In this document: positions 1 to 8,755 of the stretch, in pieces
How the letters are laid out: each line of letters begins with the position of its first letter
How positions within the stretch are numbered: position 1 is the first letter of the stretch
Assembly: GCF_004916895.1 (NCBI RefSeq)
Contig: NZ_SNTZ01000001.1
Coordinates: 776,263 to 840,262 of the forward strand
Reading direction: 5' to 3'
Length of the DNA: 64,000 nt
From: Flagellimonas alvinocaridis
GTDB taxonomy: Bacteria; Bacteroidota; Bacteroidia; Flavobacteriales; Flavobacteriaceae
Made by a program: the position numbers and the translations under genes
The notes under the pieces: generated by a model
What the model was told of the DNA's origin: nothing
Database searches by the model: none
The model's input: only the letters and a program-made list of their open reading frames with translations

Positions 1-74
1 TGCTTATAACATTGGTTTGGGAGAAAAGTCATAGTTTAATTCAATATTCACACCAGAATCAGGTGAAAAGTGGT

Positions 75-683
75 TCAATAGTTTTCGCAGGGGCAGTTTT
101 GAAGATATTCCAGGGTAAGGATTCCCCGTAAGTGGTTAACAATAATGTGGTCCAGTAATTCTTGGGCACTGTATTCCTCAAAAAGATTGGCTTTTGAATA
201 GACAGTATCCTCCAGTCTCAACAGAAAAAGTTTGCACATCAATTCCACATTAACATCTGACCTAACTTGCTCCAATTTTTGGGCCTTGACCAACAACGGA
301 TGTACCACGTTCCAAACAATATCCTTTCTAAATTCAGAATAAACCCTAGCGGCCTTGGTGTAGTACTTGTTGATACCGTAAAAGAAAGCAGGGCTTATAC
401 CTTGCAGGTGGCTAAGCCCTAACTTGTATATGTAAATGATTGTAAGCAAGGGCTGGTCTTCATTTGGATTCTTCTGCATATGGTCGTCAATGGAGCTCCT
501 TACTTTTTGTAAAAAGCATTGTAGACTTTCCATGACCAGCTCTTCCTTACTTTGAAAGTACTTGTATATGGTTTTTTTTGAAATGCCCAGGTCGTGGGCC
601 AACTCGTCCATGGAAAAGCGTTTACTCCCAAATTTTGAAAAATTGGAAAATGCACATTCCAGCAACTCTTTTTTGTTGTCCAT
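75..683 (-). CDS. TetR/AcrR family transcriptional regulator
   Basis: A 202-residue cytoplasmic one-component repressor. The N-terminal helix-turn-helix lies at about residues 22-44 (MDELAHDLGISKKTIYKYF), the classic TetR DNA-binding segment. The rest is a helical ligand-binding domain with no close subfamily signature that I can name. Its start lies 10 bp downstream of the stop of the outer membrane factor gene, so it is probably the last gene of the efflux operon and could autoregulate it. Ligand and operator are unknown. Family call is firm; the link to efflux control is inferred from position. Confidence 0.9.
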   Translation of the reverse strand: MDNKKELLECAFSNFSKFGSKRFSMDELAHDLGISKKTIYKYFQSKEELVMESLQCFLQKVRSSIDDHMQKNPNEDQPLLTIIYIYKLGLSHLQGISPAFFYGINKYYTKAARVYSEFRKDIVWNVVHPLLVKAQKLEQVRSDVNVELMCKLFLLRLEDTVYSKANLFEEYSAQELLDHIIVNHLRGILTLEYLQNCPCENY

Positions 684-693
684 GGCCTGATCT

Positions 694-2094
694 TTACTGC
701 CAGCCTCCTCCCAAGGCTCTATACAATTCCACTATGGCATTCAATTGTCCGTATTGGGAATCCACAAAGCTCAATTCTGAGTTCAGTGCATTTTGTCTGG
801 CGGTAAGGACTTCAAGATAGTTGGCCAAACCATTGTTCAGTAATTCTTCCGAATAGTCTTCGGCAACGGAATAGGCTTCCAGTTCCTTGGCACGGGCCTC
901 CAGTTTTTGGGCTTCGGCATCATAGCTGTAGAGTGCGTCCGAAACTTCTTTACCTGCCGTCAACAAGGTTTTCTTGTAAGACAATAAAGCCTGTTCCTGT
1001 TGTACTTTAGCGACTTCCATTTGGGTCCTTAGCCTACGCCCGTTGAAAATAGGCTGTGTTAACGAACCTACCATTTGGGAAAACAGGGAGCTGGCGTCAA
1101 TCCAGTTTTCAAATTCCAAACTTTGGAACCCTCCTGATGCGGTAAGGCTCAAGGAAGGATACATGCTACTACGGGCCACATTGGTCAATTCAAAAGCATT
1201 GATAAGGCCGAACTCGGCTTGCTTTACATCGGGACGATTGGCCAACAATAAATAAGGCACCCCAGTTTCCAGATCACTTTCAATGGATTGTTCATCCAAA
1301 CGGGACCGTTCCACTTCATGGGGAGGCTCACCCAATAAAATACAGAAGGTATTTTCCAGTAGTTTAATGTTGTTCTCCAAGTCGATAAGAATAATTTCCG
1401 TGGTATGGACTTGGGCTTCGGTCTGTTTTACGGCCACTTCGGTCAGTTGCCCTGCATCCTTCAGGGCCATGGTAGTTTCCAAACTTCCTTTTCGGGCAGC
1501 CAAGGTCTGTTCCGCAATGTTGTATTGCTTGTCCAATGCCATTAACTGGTAATAGGTGTTGGCTATGGCAGCCACCAAATTGGTCTTTACCGCTTGATGT
1601 GCGGCCACACTCTGTAGATATGAGGCTCCTGCAGCCCTTTTATTGCTTCGAATCTTCCCCCACACATCTGCTTCCCAAGAAAGGGAGCCAGAAAGTTCAT
1701 ATTGTTCCAAAGGTCTTGTGAAAAAGCTTCCAAACTGACTGTTTCCAGAGTTTTTGGTCCGGGTAAAACTAGCTTTGCCTGTAAGAGTTGGGAAATATCC
1801 CGCCTTACCTTGCTTAACATAGGCTTCGGCAGCAGCAACATTTTCCAGGGCAATACGTATATCCAGATTGTTTTCCAGACCTTTTTCAATATAAGATTTC
1901 AACTGCTCGTCATTGAACAGGTCCTTCCATGAGATGGTTGCCATGGAGGTACTATCTGTGGGAAGGTTATCGGTCCTGTACAAACTTTCCGTTTCAATTT
2001 CTGGTCGGGAATAGTTTTTGGCGACAAAGCAGGATTGCAGCAATAAGGTCGCCGAAAACAGCAGGGTGATTTTATATATGGATTTTATTTTCAT
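694..2094 (-). CDS. Outer membrane factor lipoprotein of RND efflux system (TolC/OprM/NodT type)
   Basis: About 466 residues. It forms the outer membrane channel of a tripartite drug efflux pump. The start is placed at the ATG giving MKIKSIYKITLLFSATLLLQSC, a lipoprotein signal with the lipobox Cys at residue 22. An upstream in-frame extension exists but would run back into the permease gene and precede the signal peptide. Two OEP repeats follow, with the family phrase SWEADVWGKIRSNKRAA in the first. The gene follows the permease stop by about 31 bp and is followed by tetR. Family assignment is firm; the substrate is unknown. Confidence 0.92.
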   Translation of the reverse strand: MKIKSIYKITLLFSATLLLQSCFVAKNYSRPEIETESLYRTDNLPTDSTSMATISWKDLFNDEQLKSYIEKGLENNLDIRIALENVAAAEAYVKQGKAGYFPTLTGKASFTRTKNSGNSQFGSFFTRPLEQYELSGSLSWEADVWGKIRSNKRAAGASYLQSVAAHQAVKTNLVAAIANTYYQLMALDKQYNIAEQTLAARKGSLETTMALKDAGQLTEVAVKQTEAQVHTTEIILIDLENNIKLLENTFCILLGEPPHEVERSRLDEQSIESDLETGVPYLLLANRPDVKQAEFGLINAFELTNVARSSMYPSLSLTASGGFQSLEFENWIDASSLFSQMVGSLTQPIFNGRRLRTQMEVAKVQQEQALLSYKKTLLTAGKEVSDALYSYDAEAQKLEARAKELEAYSVAEDYSEELLNNGLANYLEVLTARQNALNSELSFVDSQYGQLNAIVELYRALGGGWQ

Positions 2095-2125
2095 GGGTAA
2101 TATGCTTTGTTCGGTCATTGAATGT

Positions 2126-5100
2126 TTAGGCATGGCTTGCTTCATTGAGTTGTTCCGGCTTTCCTGAAATTCGCTCTTGAAGTGCTTGGAAAATGACAAA
2201 TAGCACAGGAACCACGAACACTCCAAATATGGTCCCTATGAGCATTCCCCCAACGGCACTCAATCCTATGGATTGATTTCCAATAGCACCGATTCCTGTG
2301 GAGAGCGCCAAAGGCAACAGCCCAAATATGAAGGCAAAGGAGGTCATCAAAATAGGACGTAGCCTGGCCCGTGCCCCATCAATGGCAGCATTGAACAATG
2401 TGAACCCTGCCTTTCTTCGTTGTAAGGCGAACTCCACGATCAAAATGGCGTTTTTGGCTAAAAGACCAATCAACATGATCAAGGCAATCTGGAAGTAGAT
2501 GTTGTTTTCCAATCCACCCAAATTCACAAAGAGTATAGCCCCAGCCAAACCAATAGGCAAGGACAACAATACGGAAAGCGGTACAATGTAACTTTCATAC
2601 TGGGCACTTAGCAGGAAGTACACAAAAATCAAACTCAAGATAAAAATGAGTACGGTCTGCGAACTGGCATTGCTTTCTTCCCGGGTAAGTCCAGAATAGT
2701 CATAAGTGTATGAAGTTGGCAGCACTTGTGCAGCCACTTCCTCAATGGCATTGATGGCGTCTCCCGTACTGTAACCGGGATTGGGTACACCGCTTACTTT
2801 CACGGAACTTAATAGGTTAAATCGCTCTACTACTTCTGGACCGTAAATCTTTTTAAGGGTAACAAACTGACTTACCGCTACGGATTCCCCAGTACTGTTG
2901 CGGACAAAGATTTGGTTCAATGAATTTTCATTGGCACGATCTTGGGGTTTTGCTTGGATCATGACGCGGTATTGCTTTCCAAACTTGTTGAAATCCGTTG
3001 CATAGATTCCCCCATAATACCCTTGGAGCGCATTGAATACATCTGTGGTGGAGAATCCTGCCATTTTTAGTTTTTCCACATCGATTTCCAAATCGTATTG
3101 TGGGAAACCGGGATCAAATTGTGAAATCGCATATTGAATTTCCGGTCTGGCGTTCATCGCCGCCAAGAATTGATTTTTCACCTCATTTATGGCCAACCAG
3201 TCGTCCGTTCCCTTGTTCTGAAGCTGCACCTCAAAACCAGAGTTGGTACCAAAACCTTGTATGCTGGGAGGGGTAAAGTATATGATCTGCGCATCTTTAA
3301 ATTGAGCCGAAGTGGCATTCAAATGTTGCATGGTGGCACTTACGGAAAGGGAATCTTCCTTTCTTTCGTTCCAATGCTTCAGTTTCATGATGGAGAAGGC
3401 ATACGACCCCGCACTTACCCGGTTCAATAGGCTGAATCCGGCTACACTCATCCGGGCTTCAACCACATCCATGGATTCATAAATGGAATCCAGTTTCATG
3501 ATGGTTTCCTCGGTTTTCTCCAATGTGGTTCCTGGAGGCATGCTCACATTGGCAAAGATGATACCTCGATCCTCATCGGGCACAAATCCAGATGGTGTGG
3601 ATTGGAACAGGTAAAGTGCCAGCGCACTGAAACCTAAGAGTAGGGCCACAGTAATCCACTTACGTTTGACCAAGTTGCCTACAGCGCCGGTATATTTATT
3701 GGTAATGGCCATAAAACCAACATTGAAGGCCTTGAAAAAACGGGTCATTAATCCTGATTTATGCTCTTTATCCGGATTGTGGGGTTTTAGGAAGAGCGCG
3801 GCCAATGCAGGGCTGAGGGTCAATGCGTTGATGGCCGATATCAAAATGGCTACAGCTAAGGTAATTCCAAATTGTTGGTAGAAAACTCCCGAAGACCCTT
3901 GGATAAAGGAAACCGGAATAAATACGGCGGACATTACCAAGGTAATGGAGATAATAGCCCCGGAAATTTCTCCCATGGCCTTTTTGGTCGCGGTCTTTGC
4001 CGAATCTGCCCCTTCTTCCAATTTGGCATGGACAGCTTCGACCACCACAATGGCGTCATCCACCACAATACCAATGGCCAAGATCATGGCAAAAAGGGTC
4101 AACATGTTGATGGAATAGCCAAACAACTGCAGGAAGAAAAAGGTTCCTACAATGGCCACAGGCACGGCTATGGCTGGAATCAAAGTAGACCTAAAGTCCT
4201 GCAGGAATAGGAATACCACAATGAAAACCAAGATAAAGGCCTCGATCAAGGTCTTGACCACATGGTCAATGGAAGCATCCAAAAAGTCTTTGGTGTTGAA
4301 CGGAATCACATAATCCAGTCCTTTGGGGAATTCCGATTTGCTTTCCACCAAAATTTGTTCAATCTCATCAATAATATCCTTGGCGTTAGACCCTGAGGTT
4401 TGATATACCCCAACAGCCACACCTGGATTTCCCATACCGTAGTTTTTTCGGGCATAGTTGAAAGCACCCAATTCTATCTCGGCAACATCCTTTAGGCGCA
4501 AAAAACCACCATCGTCAGTAGTTTTTAGGATGATATTTTCGTATTCGGCCACTTCGGAAAGTCGACCCTTGTATTTCATGACATACTCAAAGATACCTTC
4601 TGAATTTTCACCGATTTTCCCTGTTGCCGCTTCCCGGTTTTGTTCTCGTAAAGCTGCTTGAATATCGGCAGGCACTAAATTGTAGGCTGCCATTTTATCT
4701 GGAGAGATCCATATCCGCATGGAATAATCCTTGGCTCCGAACACATTCACATTACCTACCCCTTTAATACGTTGTAACCGAGGCACCAAGTTGATTTTGG
4801 CATAATTTTCCACAAAGGTGGCGTCGTAATTCTCATTTTTGGAAAAGATGGAGAAGAAAAGCAACGCACTGTTTTGAGCCTTCCGAGTGGTTACCCCGGT
4901 CTGGATTACTTCTTGGGGCAATAGACTGTTGGCCCGCGCTACCCTATTCTGTACGTTTACCGCGGCAATGTCCGGGTCTACACCAAGCTCAAAGAATACA
5001 CTGATGTTGGCAGCACCATCGTTACTTGCTGATGAGGTCATGTAGGTCATGCCTTCCACACCATTGATTTGCTCTTCTAGCGGTACTACAACACTTTTTA

Positions 5101-5272
5101 ATACCGTTTCGGCATTGGCTCCTGTGTAGTTTGCAGAAACTTGAACCGTGGGAGGGGCAATCTCGGGATATTGTTCAACCGGTAAGGTGGCGAGTCCCAA
5201 AATTCCCAGAATCACAATAATTATGGAAATCACGGTAGAAAGTACGGGACGTTCTATAAATTTTTGAAACAT
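2126..5272 (-). CDS. RND multidrug efflux permease, HAE1 (AcrB/MexB) family
   Basis: A 1048-residue inner membrane proton/drug antiporter, full length for AcrB homologues. The N-terminus MFQKFIERPVLSTVISI is the standard HAE1 start (TM1). The proton-relay aspartate pair occurs in GIVVDDAIVVVEAV at about residue 405. Two large periplasmic loops and a second set of TM helices follow, ending with FGVFVVPVLFVIFQAL. It sits between adaptor and outer membrane factor genes in the same direction (33 bp gap after the adaptor), so the complete pump is encoded here. HAE1 rather than heavy-metal (CzcA) type is supported by the PVEQYPEIAPPTVQV signature. The substrate range cannot be read from the sequence. 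Confidence 0.96.
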   Translation of the reverse strand: MFQKFIERPVLSTVISIIIVILGILGLATLPVEQYPEIAPPTVQVSANYTGANAETVLKSVVVPLEEQINGVEGMTYMTSSASNDGAANISVFFELGVDPDIAAVNVQNRVARANSLLPQEVIQTGVTTRKAQNSALLFFSIFSKNENYDATFVENYAKINLVPRLQRIKGVGNVNVFGAKDYSMRIWISPDKMAAYNLVPADIQAALREQNREAATGKIGENSEGIFEYVMKYKGRLSEVAEYENIILKTTDDGGFLRLKDVAEIELGAFNYARKNYGMGNPGVAVGVYQTSGSNAKDIIDEIEQILVESKSEFPKGLDYVIPFNTKDFLDASIDHVVKTLIEAFILVFIVVFLFLQDFRSTLIPAIAVPVAIVGTFFFLQLFGYSINMLTLFAMILAIGIVVDDAIVVVEAVHAKLEEGADSAKTATKKAMGEISGAIISITLVMSAVFIPVSFIQGSSGVFYQQFGITLAVAILISAINALTLSPALAALFLKPHNPDKEHKSGLMTRFFKAFNVGFMAITNKYTGAVGNLVKRKWITVALLLGFSALALYLFQSTPSGFVPDEDRGIIFANVSMPPGTTLEKTEETIMKLDSIYESMDVVEARMSVAGFSLLNRVSAGSYAFSIMKLKHWNERKEDSLSVSATMQHLNATSAQFKDAQIIYFTPPSIQGFGTNSGFEVQLQNKGTDDWLAINEVKNQFLAAMNARPEIQYAISQFDPGFPQYDLEIDVEKLKMAGFSTTDVFNALQGYYGGIYATDFNKFGKQYRVMIQAKPQDRANENSLNQIFVRNSTGESVAVSQFVTLKKIYGPEVVERFNLLSSVKVSGVPNPGYSTGDAINAIEEVAAQVLPTSYTYDYSGLTREESNASSQTVLIFILSLIFVYFLLSAQYESYIVPLSVLLSLPIGLAGAILFVNLGGLENNIYFQIALIMLIGLLAKNAILIVEFALQRRKAGFTLFNAAIDGARARLRPILMTSFAFIFGLLPLALSTGIGAIGNQSIGLSAVGGMLIGTIFGVFVVPVLFVIFQALQERISGKPEQLNEASHA

Positions 5273-5305
5273 ATTTTTCTTCTAAAAAATGTTGACAATA
5301 TGATT

Positions 5306-6376
5306 TTACTTGACAGGATTTATGGTCTGTCCGTCCCTAAGCTTAGACACTCCTTCGGCAACGATGGTAGTACCTTCATCAAAGCCTTCGGAAACAATGA
5401 AATCCGTATCTGTTTGTGCTACAATTTTAAGAGGCTTGGTAGAAACGGTATCGCCATCATGGAGGATATAGACCATTTTGTTGCCTTGTAGATCAACTGT
5501 GGCAAACTGTGGAATCACCCATACATTTTGATAGGTTGAAGGAACTCTTATTTGTCCTGTACTTCCGGAGCTGAGCAATTGATCGGGGTTGTTGAAATCG
5601 GCTCTCAACGTTACACTTCCTGTTGTTCCGTTGATGATATTGTTGACCATGGCTATTTTTCCTTTTTGCGGATAGATTTCACCATTGATCATGACCAATT
5701 CCACCTCTGGGGCAGTATCGGTGGTAAGCGGGTTTCCATTGGAAGCCATGCGTTGCTTCATGTCCAACAGCTCTTTTTCATTCATTGAAAAATACGCTCG
5801 AACACTACTAATATCGGACACCACTGTCAAGGGTTGCGTCATGGCATTGCTTACCAAAGCACCTTCTTTATAGGGAATTGCCCCAATGAAACCATCAACA
5901 GGACTATTGATGTTGGAATAGCCTATATTGGCGGAAATACTTTGATAGGTACTTTTGGCCTGAGCCAGTCTTGCCTTTGCCGTTTCCAATTGTACATTAC
6001 TGATGATGTCTTTTTCCACCAAGGGCACAAGCTTGTCCACTTCCACTTGGGCCACATTCACGGCAGCTTTGGCGGCATTGGCATCTTGGGTAAGGGTCTG
6101 GGTCTCCAATTTAAAGAGCAATTGGCCTTTTTTTACTTTTTGACCCTCTTCCACATATATTTTTTGGACAAAACCTGAAACCTTTGGCCAGATTTCCACA
6201 TTTTGCTTTCCTTCCATGGACGTAGCATAGACTTTATAAATGGTAATGTCTTGTTTTTTTAGATTGCTCACTTTTAGGGTAGGGGGAGGTGGTGCGGTTC
6301 GTTGCTGGGCTTTTTCCCCACAAGAGGAGAAGATCAAAGCAGTCACTAGGGTTAAGGCTATATGGGCTGTTTTCAT
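5306..6376 (-). CDS. Periplasmic adaptor (membrane fusion protein) of RND efflux pump
   Basis: About 356 residues. It bridges the RND permease and the outer membrane channel. The start at 6376 gives MKTAHIALTLVTALIFSSCG, a lipoprotein signal with the lipobox Cys at about residue 19; a longer in-frame ORF (to 6421) adds an unlikely N-terminus. The biotinyl-lipoyl halves are visible around VEIWPKVSGFVQKIYVEEGQ and SPVDGFIGAIPYKEGALV, flanking a short helical hairpin. The C-terminal barrel and membrane-proximal domain end in EGVSKLRDGQTI. It follows the gbsR-like gene by 52 bp. Confidence 0.94.
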   Translation of the reverse strand: MKTAHIALTLVTALIFSSCGEKAQQRTAPPPPTLKVSNLKKQDITIYKVYATSMEGKQNVEIWPKVSGFVQKIYVEEGQKVKKGQLLFKLETQTLTQDANAAKAAVNVAQVEVDKLVPLVEKDIISNVQLETAKARLAQAKSTYQSISANIGYSNINSPVDGFIGAIPYKEGALVSNAMTQPLTVVSDISSVRAYFSMNEKELLDMKQRMASNGNPLTTDTAPEVELVMINGEIYPQKGKIAMVNNIINGTTGSVTLRADFNNPDQLLSSGSTGQIRVPSTYQNVWVIPQFATVDLQGNKMVYILHDGDTVSTKPLKIVAQTDTDFIVSEGFDEGTTIVAEGVSKLRDGQTINPVK

Positions 6377-6428
6377 GACTTTGTTAGTGGTGTTAAGGTT
6401 TATGAATAGTTGGGTAAACATTATTTTT

Positions 6429-6905
6429 TCAGTCTATATTTTTTTCAAGTTTTTCAATGGACTCTCTTAGAAGCTTTTCATTTTTATTCACATAGTCCAA
6501 GTAGATATGGGTTCTTTCTTGTCCCTCCTTGAGTTTTTTTGGGCTACTTTTTTTGTGATGTTCCAAGACCAAGGTGATGATTTCCTTTTCCTTTTCTAAC
6601 CGTTTAAGATTTTCCTGGAGTTTAGAAAGGAAAAAGGTCTTTTGTTTGGCAACAGAAAAATATCGCCTTCTATCACCCGGTTTTGTAAAGTAGGTGATGA
6701 TTCCCATGTTAAGAAGAAGGTTCAAAGAGGTTGAGGTTGAGCTTTTACTGGCCCCTCTTTTTTCCAGACAGTCCTCAAAAGTGAGGCCGTCCTCATCGGT
6801 TAAAATAAGGATGGCGTAGATTCTTGCGGCCAAAGGCGGCAAATTGTACTCTCCTTCAAGGTGAATCCCTAATGTTTCTATAAGTTGTTGATTTGCAGTT
6901 ACCAT
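6429..6905 (-). CDS. GbsR/MarR-type winged-helix transcriptional regulator
   Basis: 158 residues. The winged helix covers residues ~20-90, with LPPLAARIYAILIL and ASKSSTSTSLNLLLNMGII as recognition segment and GDRRRYFSV as the wing. A charged C-terminal coiled coil (LQENLKRLEKEKEII) probably dimerises. This arrangement matches the GbsR branch common at the head of flavobacterial efflux operons. It is the first gene of the five-gene efflux operon and has a near-consensus promoter with an inverted repeat directly upstream, so autoregulation of the operon is likely. Confidence 0.88.
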   Translation of the reverse strand: MVTANQQLIETLGIHLEGEYNLPPLAARIYAILILTDEDGLTFEDCLEKRGASKSSTSTSLNLLLNMGIITYFTKPGDRRRYFSVAKQKTFFLSKLQENLKRLEKEKEIITLVLEHHKKSSPKKLKEGQERTHIYLDYVNKNEKLLRESIEKLEKNID

Positions 6906-6923
6906 GAAATGGATTTAACGCCG

Positions 6924-6954
6924 CAAAATTACATTTGGTTCTGAACGTACCAAA
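6924..6954 (-). promoter_or_regulatory. Bacteroidetes-type promoter with overlapping inverted repeat, upstream of gbsR-like gene
   Basis: Read on the minus strand, a -33 box TTTG (6954-6951) is followed after 19 bp by the -7 box TAATTTTG (6931-6924), matching the Bacteroidetes consensus TTTG/TAnnTTTG. An inverted repeat TTTGGT-N9-ACCAAA (6934-6954) covers the -33 box and spacer, where a bound repressor would block polymerase. The predicted transcript would start roughly 10-15 bases before the start codon at 6905. Motif match is seen; the regulator that binds is inferred. Confidence 0.65.
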
Positions 6955-7029
6955 CTAAACGAACTTAAACTTGTGTTAAAAAATCATCTGGAGGTCGGAT
7001 TCTAATCTAACACAATGAAAATAAGGGAA

Positions 7030-8049
7030 TTATAAGGCACTTTTGAACTGCTCCAAGAACCGGACATCATTCTCGCTTAACAGTCGAATGTCCGAGATTT
7101 GATGCAATAAAAGGGCAATACGGTCTATTCCCATACCAAAGGCAAATCCGGAATATACTTCGGGATCTATACCACAATTGCGTAGTACATTGGGGTCTAC
7201 CATTCCGCATCCCATGATTTCCAACCAGCCGGTACCCTTGGTCATCCGGTAATCAGTTTCGGTTTCAAGTCCCCAGTATACATCCACCTCGGCGCTGGGT
7301 TCTGTGAATGGGAAATAGGAAGGTCTTAGTCGGATTTTGGATTTTCCGAACATTTCCGAAGTAAAATATTGAAGTGTTTGTTTCAAATCTGCAAAGGATA
7401 CGTTCTTGTCCACATACAAACCTTCCACTTGATGGAAAAAACAATGCGAACGGGCAGAAATGGCCTCATTTCGATACACCCTGCCGGGAGAAATGGTCCG
7501 AATGGGTGGTTTGTTGCTTTCCATATACCTCACCTGTACGGATGAGGTATGGGTACGCAATAGGATATCGGGGTCTGTTTGGATAAAGAAAGTATCCTGC
7601 ATGTCCCTAGCTGGATGGTATTCCGGCAGGTTCAGCGCTGTAAAGTTGTGCCAATCATCCTCAATTTCCGGACCTTCGGATACGTTGAAGCCAATTCTTG
7701 AGAAGATGTCAATGATTTGATTCTTAACAATGGAAATGGGATGCCTTGCCCCAATTTCTATGGGTTCCCCGGGACGGGTCAAATCCCCGAACTTGCCAGC
7801 GGTTTCTGCTTGGTTCTCAAGAGCGGCCTTTAGGTCATTGACTTTTTCCGTTGCTGAATTTTTCAATTGATTGATGACCTGCCCAAACTCTTTCTTTTCT
7901 TCATTGGGAACATTTTTGAACTCGGCGAAGAAACTGTTCAAAAGGCCTTTTTTTCCCAAATACTTGATTCGGAAATTCTCTATCTCTTCTGTTGAGGTTG
8001 AAGTGAATTTTTCTACTTCAGCCAAGTGTTCCTTTATAGTCTCAATCAT
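7030..8049 (-). CDS. pheS: Phenylalanine--tRNA ligase alpha subunit
   Basis: 339 residues, normal length. It is the catalytic alpha subunit of the alpha2/beta2 class II synthetase that charges tRNA-Phe. The N-terminal coiled coil (residues ~1-80) contains the family phrase FRIKYLGKKGLLNSFF. Motif 2 appears around RVYRNEAISARSHCFFHQVEG and motif 3 in GFAFGMGIDRIALLLH. The first bases overlap the end of the upstream membrane-protein gene by 8 bp, so the two are probably translated from one mRNA. pheT is not adjacent. Confidence 0.98.
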   Translation of the reverse strand: MIETIKEHLAEVEKFTSTSTEEIENFRIKYLGKKGLLNSFFAEFKNVPNEEKKEFGQVINQLKNSATEKVNDLKAALENQAETAGKFGDLTRPGEPIEIGARHPISIVKNQIIDIFSRIGFNVSEGPEIEDDWHNFTALNLPEYHPARDMQDTFFIQTDPDILLRTHTSSVQVRYMESNKPPIRTISPGRVYRNEAISARSHCFFHQVEGLYVDKNVSFADLKQTLQYFTSEMFGKSKIRLRPSYFPFTEPSAEVDVYWGLETETDYRMTKGTGWLEIMGCGMVDPNVLRNCGIDPEVYSGFAFGMGIDRIALLLHQISDIRLLSENDVRFLEQFKSAL

Positions 8050-8734
8050 TTTTACTGGCAGTATTGGCCGACAAATTTAGCAAATTGTCCTTGAATATGT
8101 AGGCAATAAGATAATGTACGGCCACTCCACCAAAAAAATGCCATAACCAATGGGTGCCCATAGAAAGAAAAGTTTGGTTTTTGTCTATGCTCCGAAACAT
8201 TACGGCCACTGCAAAAATTGCAAAAGAGAGGATTATCAGCGAAACATTTTTTCCTTTAGTTTTAATAAGGTACCACACCAAAGGCAACAGAATTGTAATT
8301 GCGGTGATCACATATCCCAAAGAAATCCGCCATCCTGTTGGCATAGGTATGATGCGAAGCATATAAGAGGCACCTAATAGCAAAACCACAAGTAGCAGAC
8401 GTTGCCACCACGGTTTGACCACCTTAAAAATAAAATAAATGACCAGGGCAGCGCAAAGGAACATAATGGGCATCCAGTCCAGCCTAAGCCAGAATTCATG
8501 ACTTCTTGTGGCATGGTAAATAGTGCCGCCAACATAGCTAACGGCAATTACCGGGAGAACCCAAGCTAAAAAAAGATGTTCTTTAGTGTTCTTATACACT
8601 TTTAAACCCCAATAAACAATAATGAACAAAAAGATAAGATTGCTTAGGGTGTTATAAGGCTCCACAGGAAATCTTCCATCCAGGGTTTCTAAATAAATAG
8701 GTCCTGAATCATTTGGAAATTTTAGGAAAAGCAT
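8042..8734 (-). CDS. Ceramidase-like (CREST superfamily) seven-TM membrane protein
   Basis: 230 residues, strongly hydrophobic with about seven membrane helices. Motifs resemble alkaline ceramidases of the CREST superfamily: EPYNTLSNL near residue 25, an H-x10-11-D arrangement in YHATRSHEFWLRLDWMPI (His74, Asp86), and a late H-x3-H pair in HWLWHFFGG (His195, His199). These are the expected zinc ligands of a membrane hydrolase acting on ceramide-like amide lipids. Its 3' end overlaps pheS by 8 bp. Enzyme activity is inferred from the motif pattern, and substrates other than ceramide are possible. Confidence 0.7.
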   Translation of the reverse strand: MLFLKFPNDSGPIYLETLDGRFPVEPYNTLSNLIFLFIIVYWGLKVYKNTKEHLFLAWVLPVIAVSYVGGTIYHATRSHEFWLRLDWMPIMFLCAALVIYFIFKVVKPWWQRLLLVVLLLGASYMLRIIPMPTGWRISLGYVITAITILLPLVWYLIKTKGKNVSLIILSFAIFAVAVMFRSIDKNQTFLSMGTHWLWHFFGGVAVHYLIAYIFKDNLLNLSANTASKND

Positions 8735-8755
8735 GGGTTTATCTGTAGTATGGAA

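Noticed and set aside
1..74. On the minus strand the sequence after tetR reads as an open tail (...LNHFSPDSGVNIELNYDFSPKPML) ending near base 8
   Set aside because: The frame is inside and just after tetR, is about 25 codons long, has no start of its own, and tetR is full length without it; chance is the simpler explanation.
694..2226. Longer N-terminus of the outer membrane factor
   Set aside because: The extra 44 residues overlap the permease gene and precede the lipoprotein signal, so the start at 2094 is preferred.
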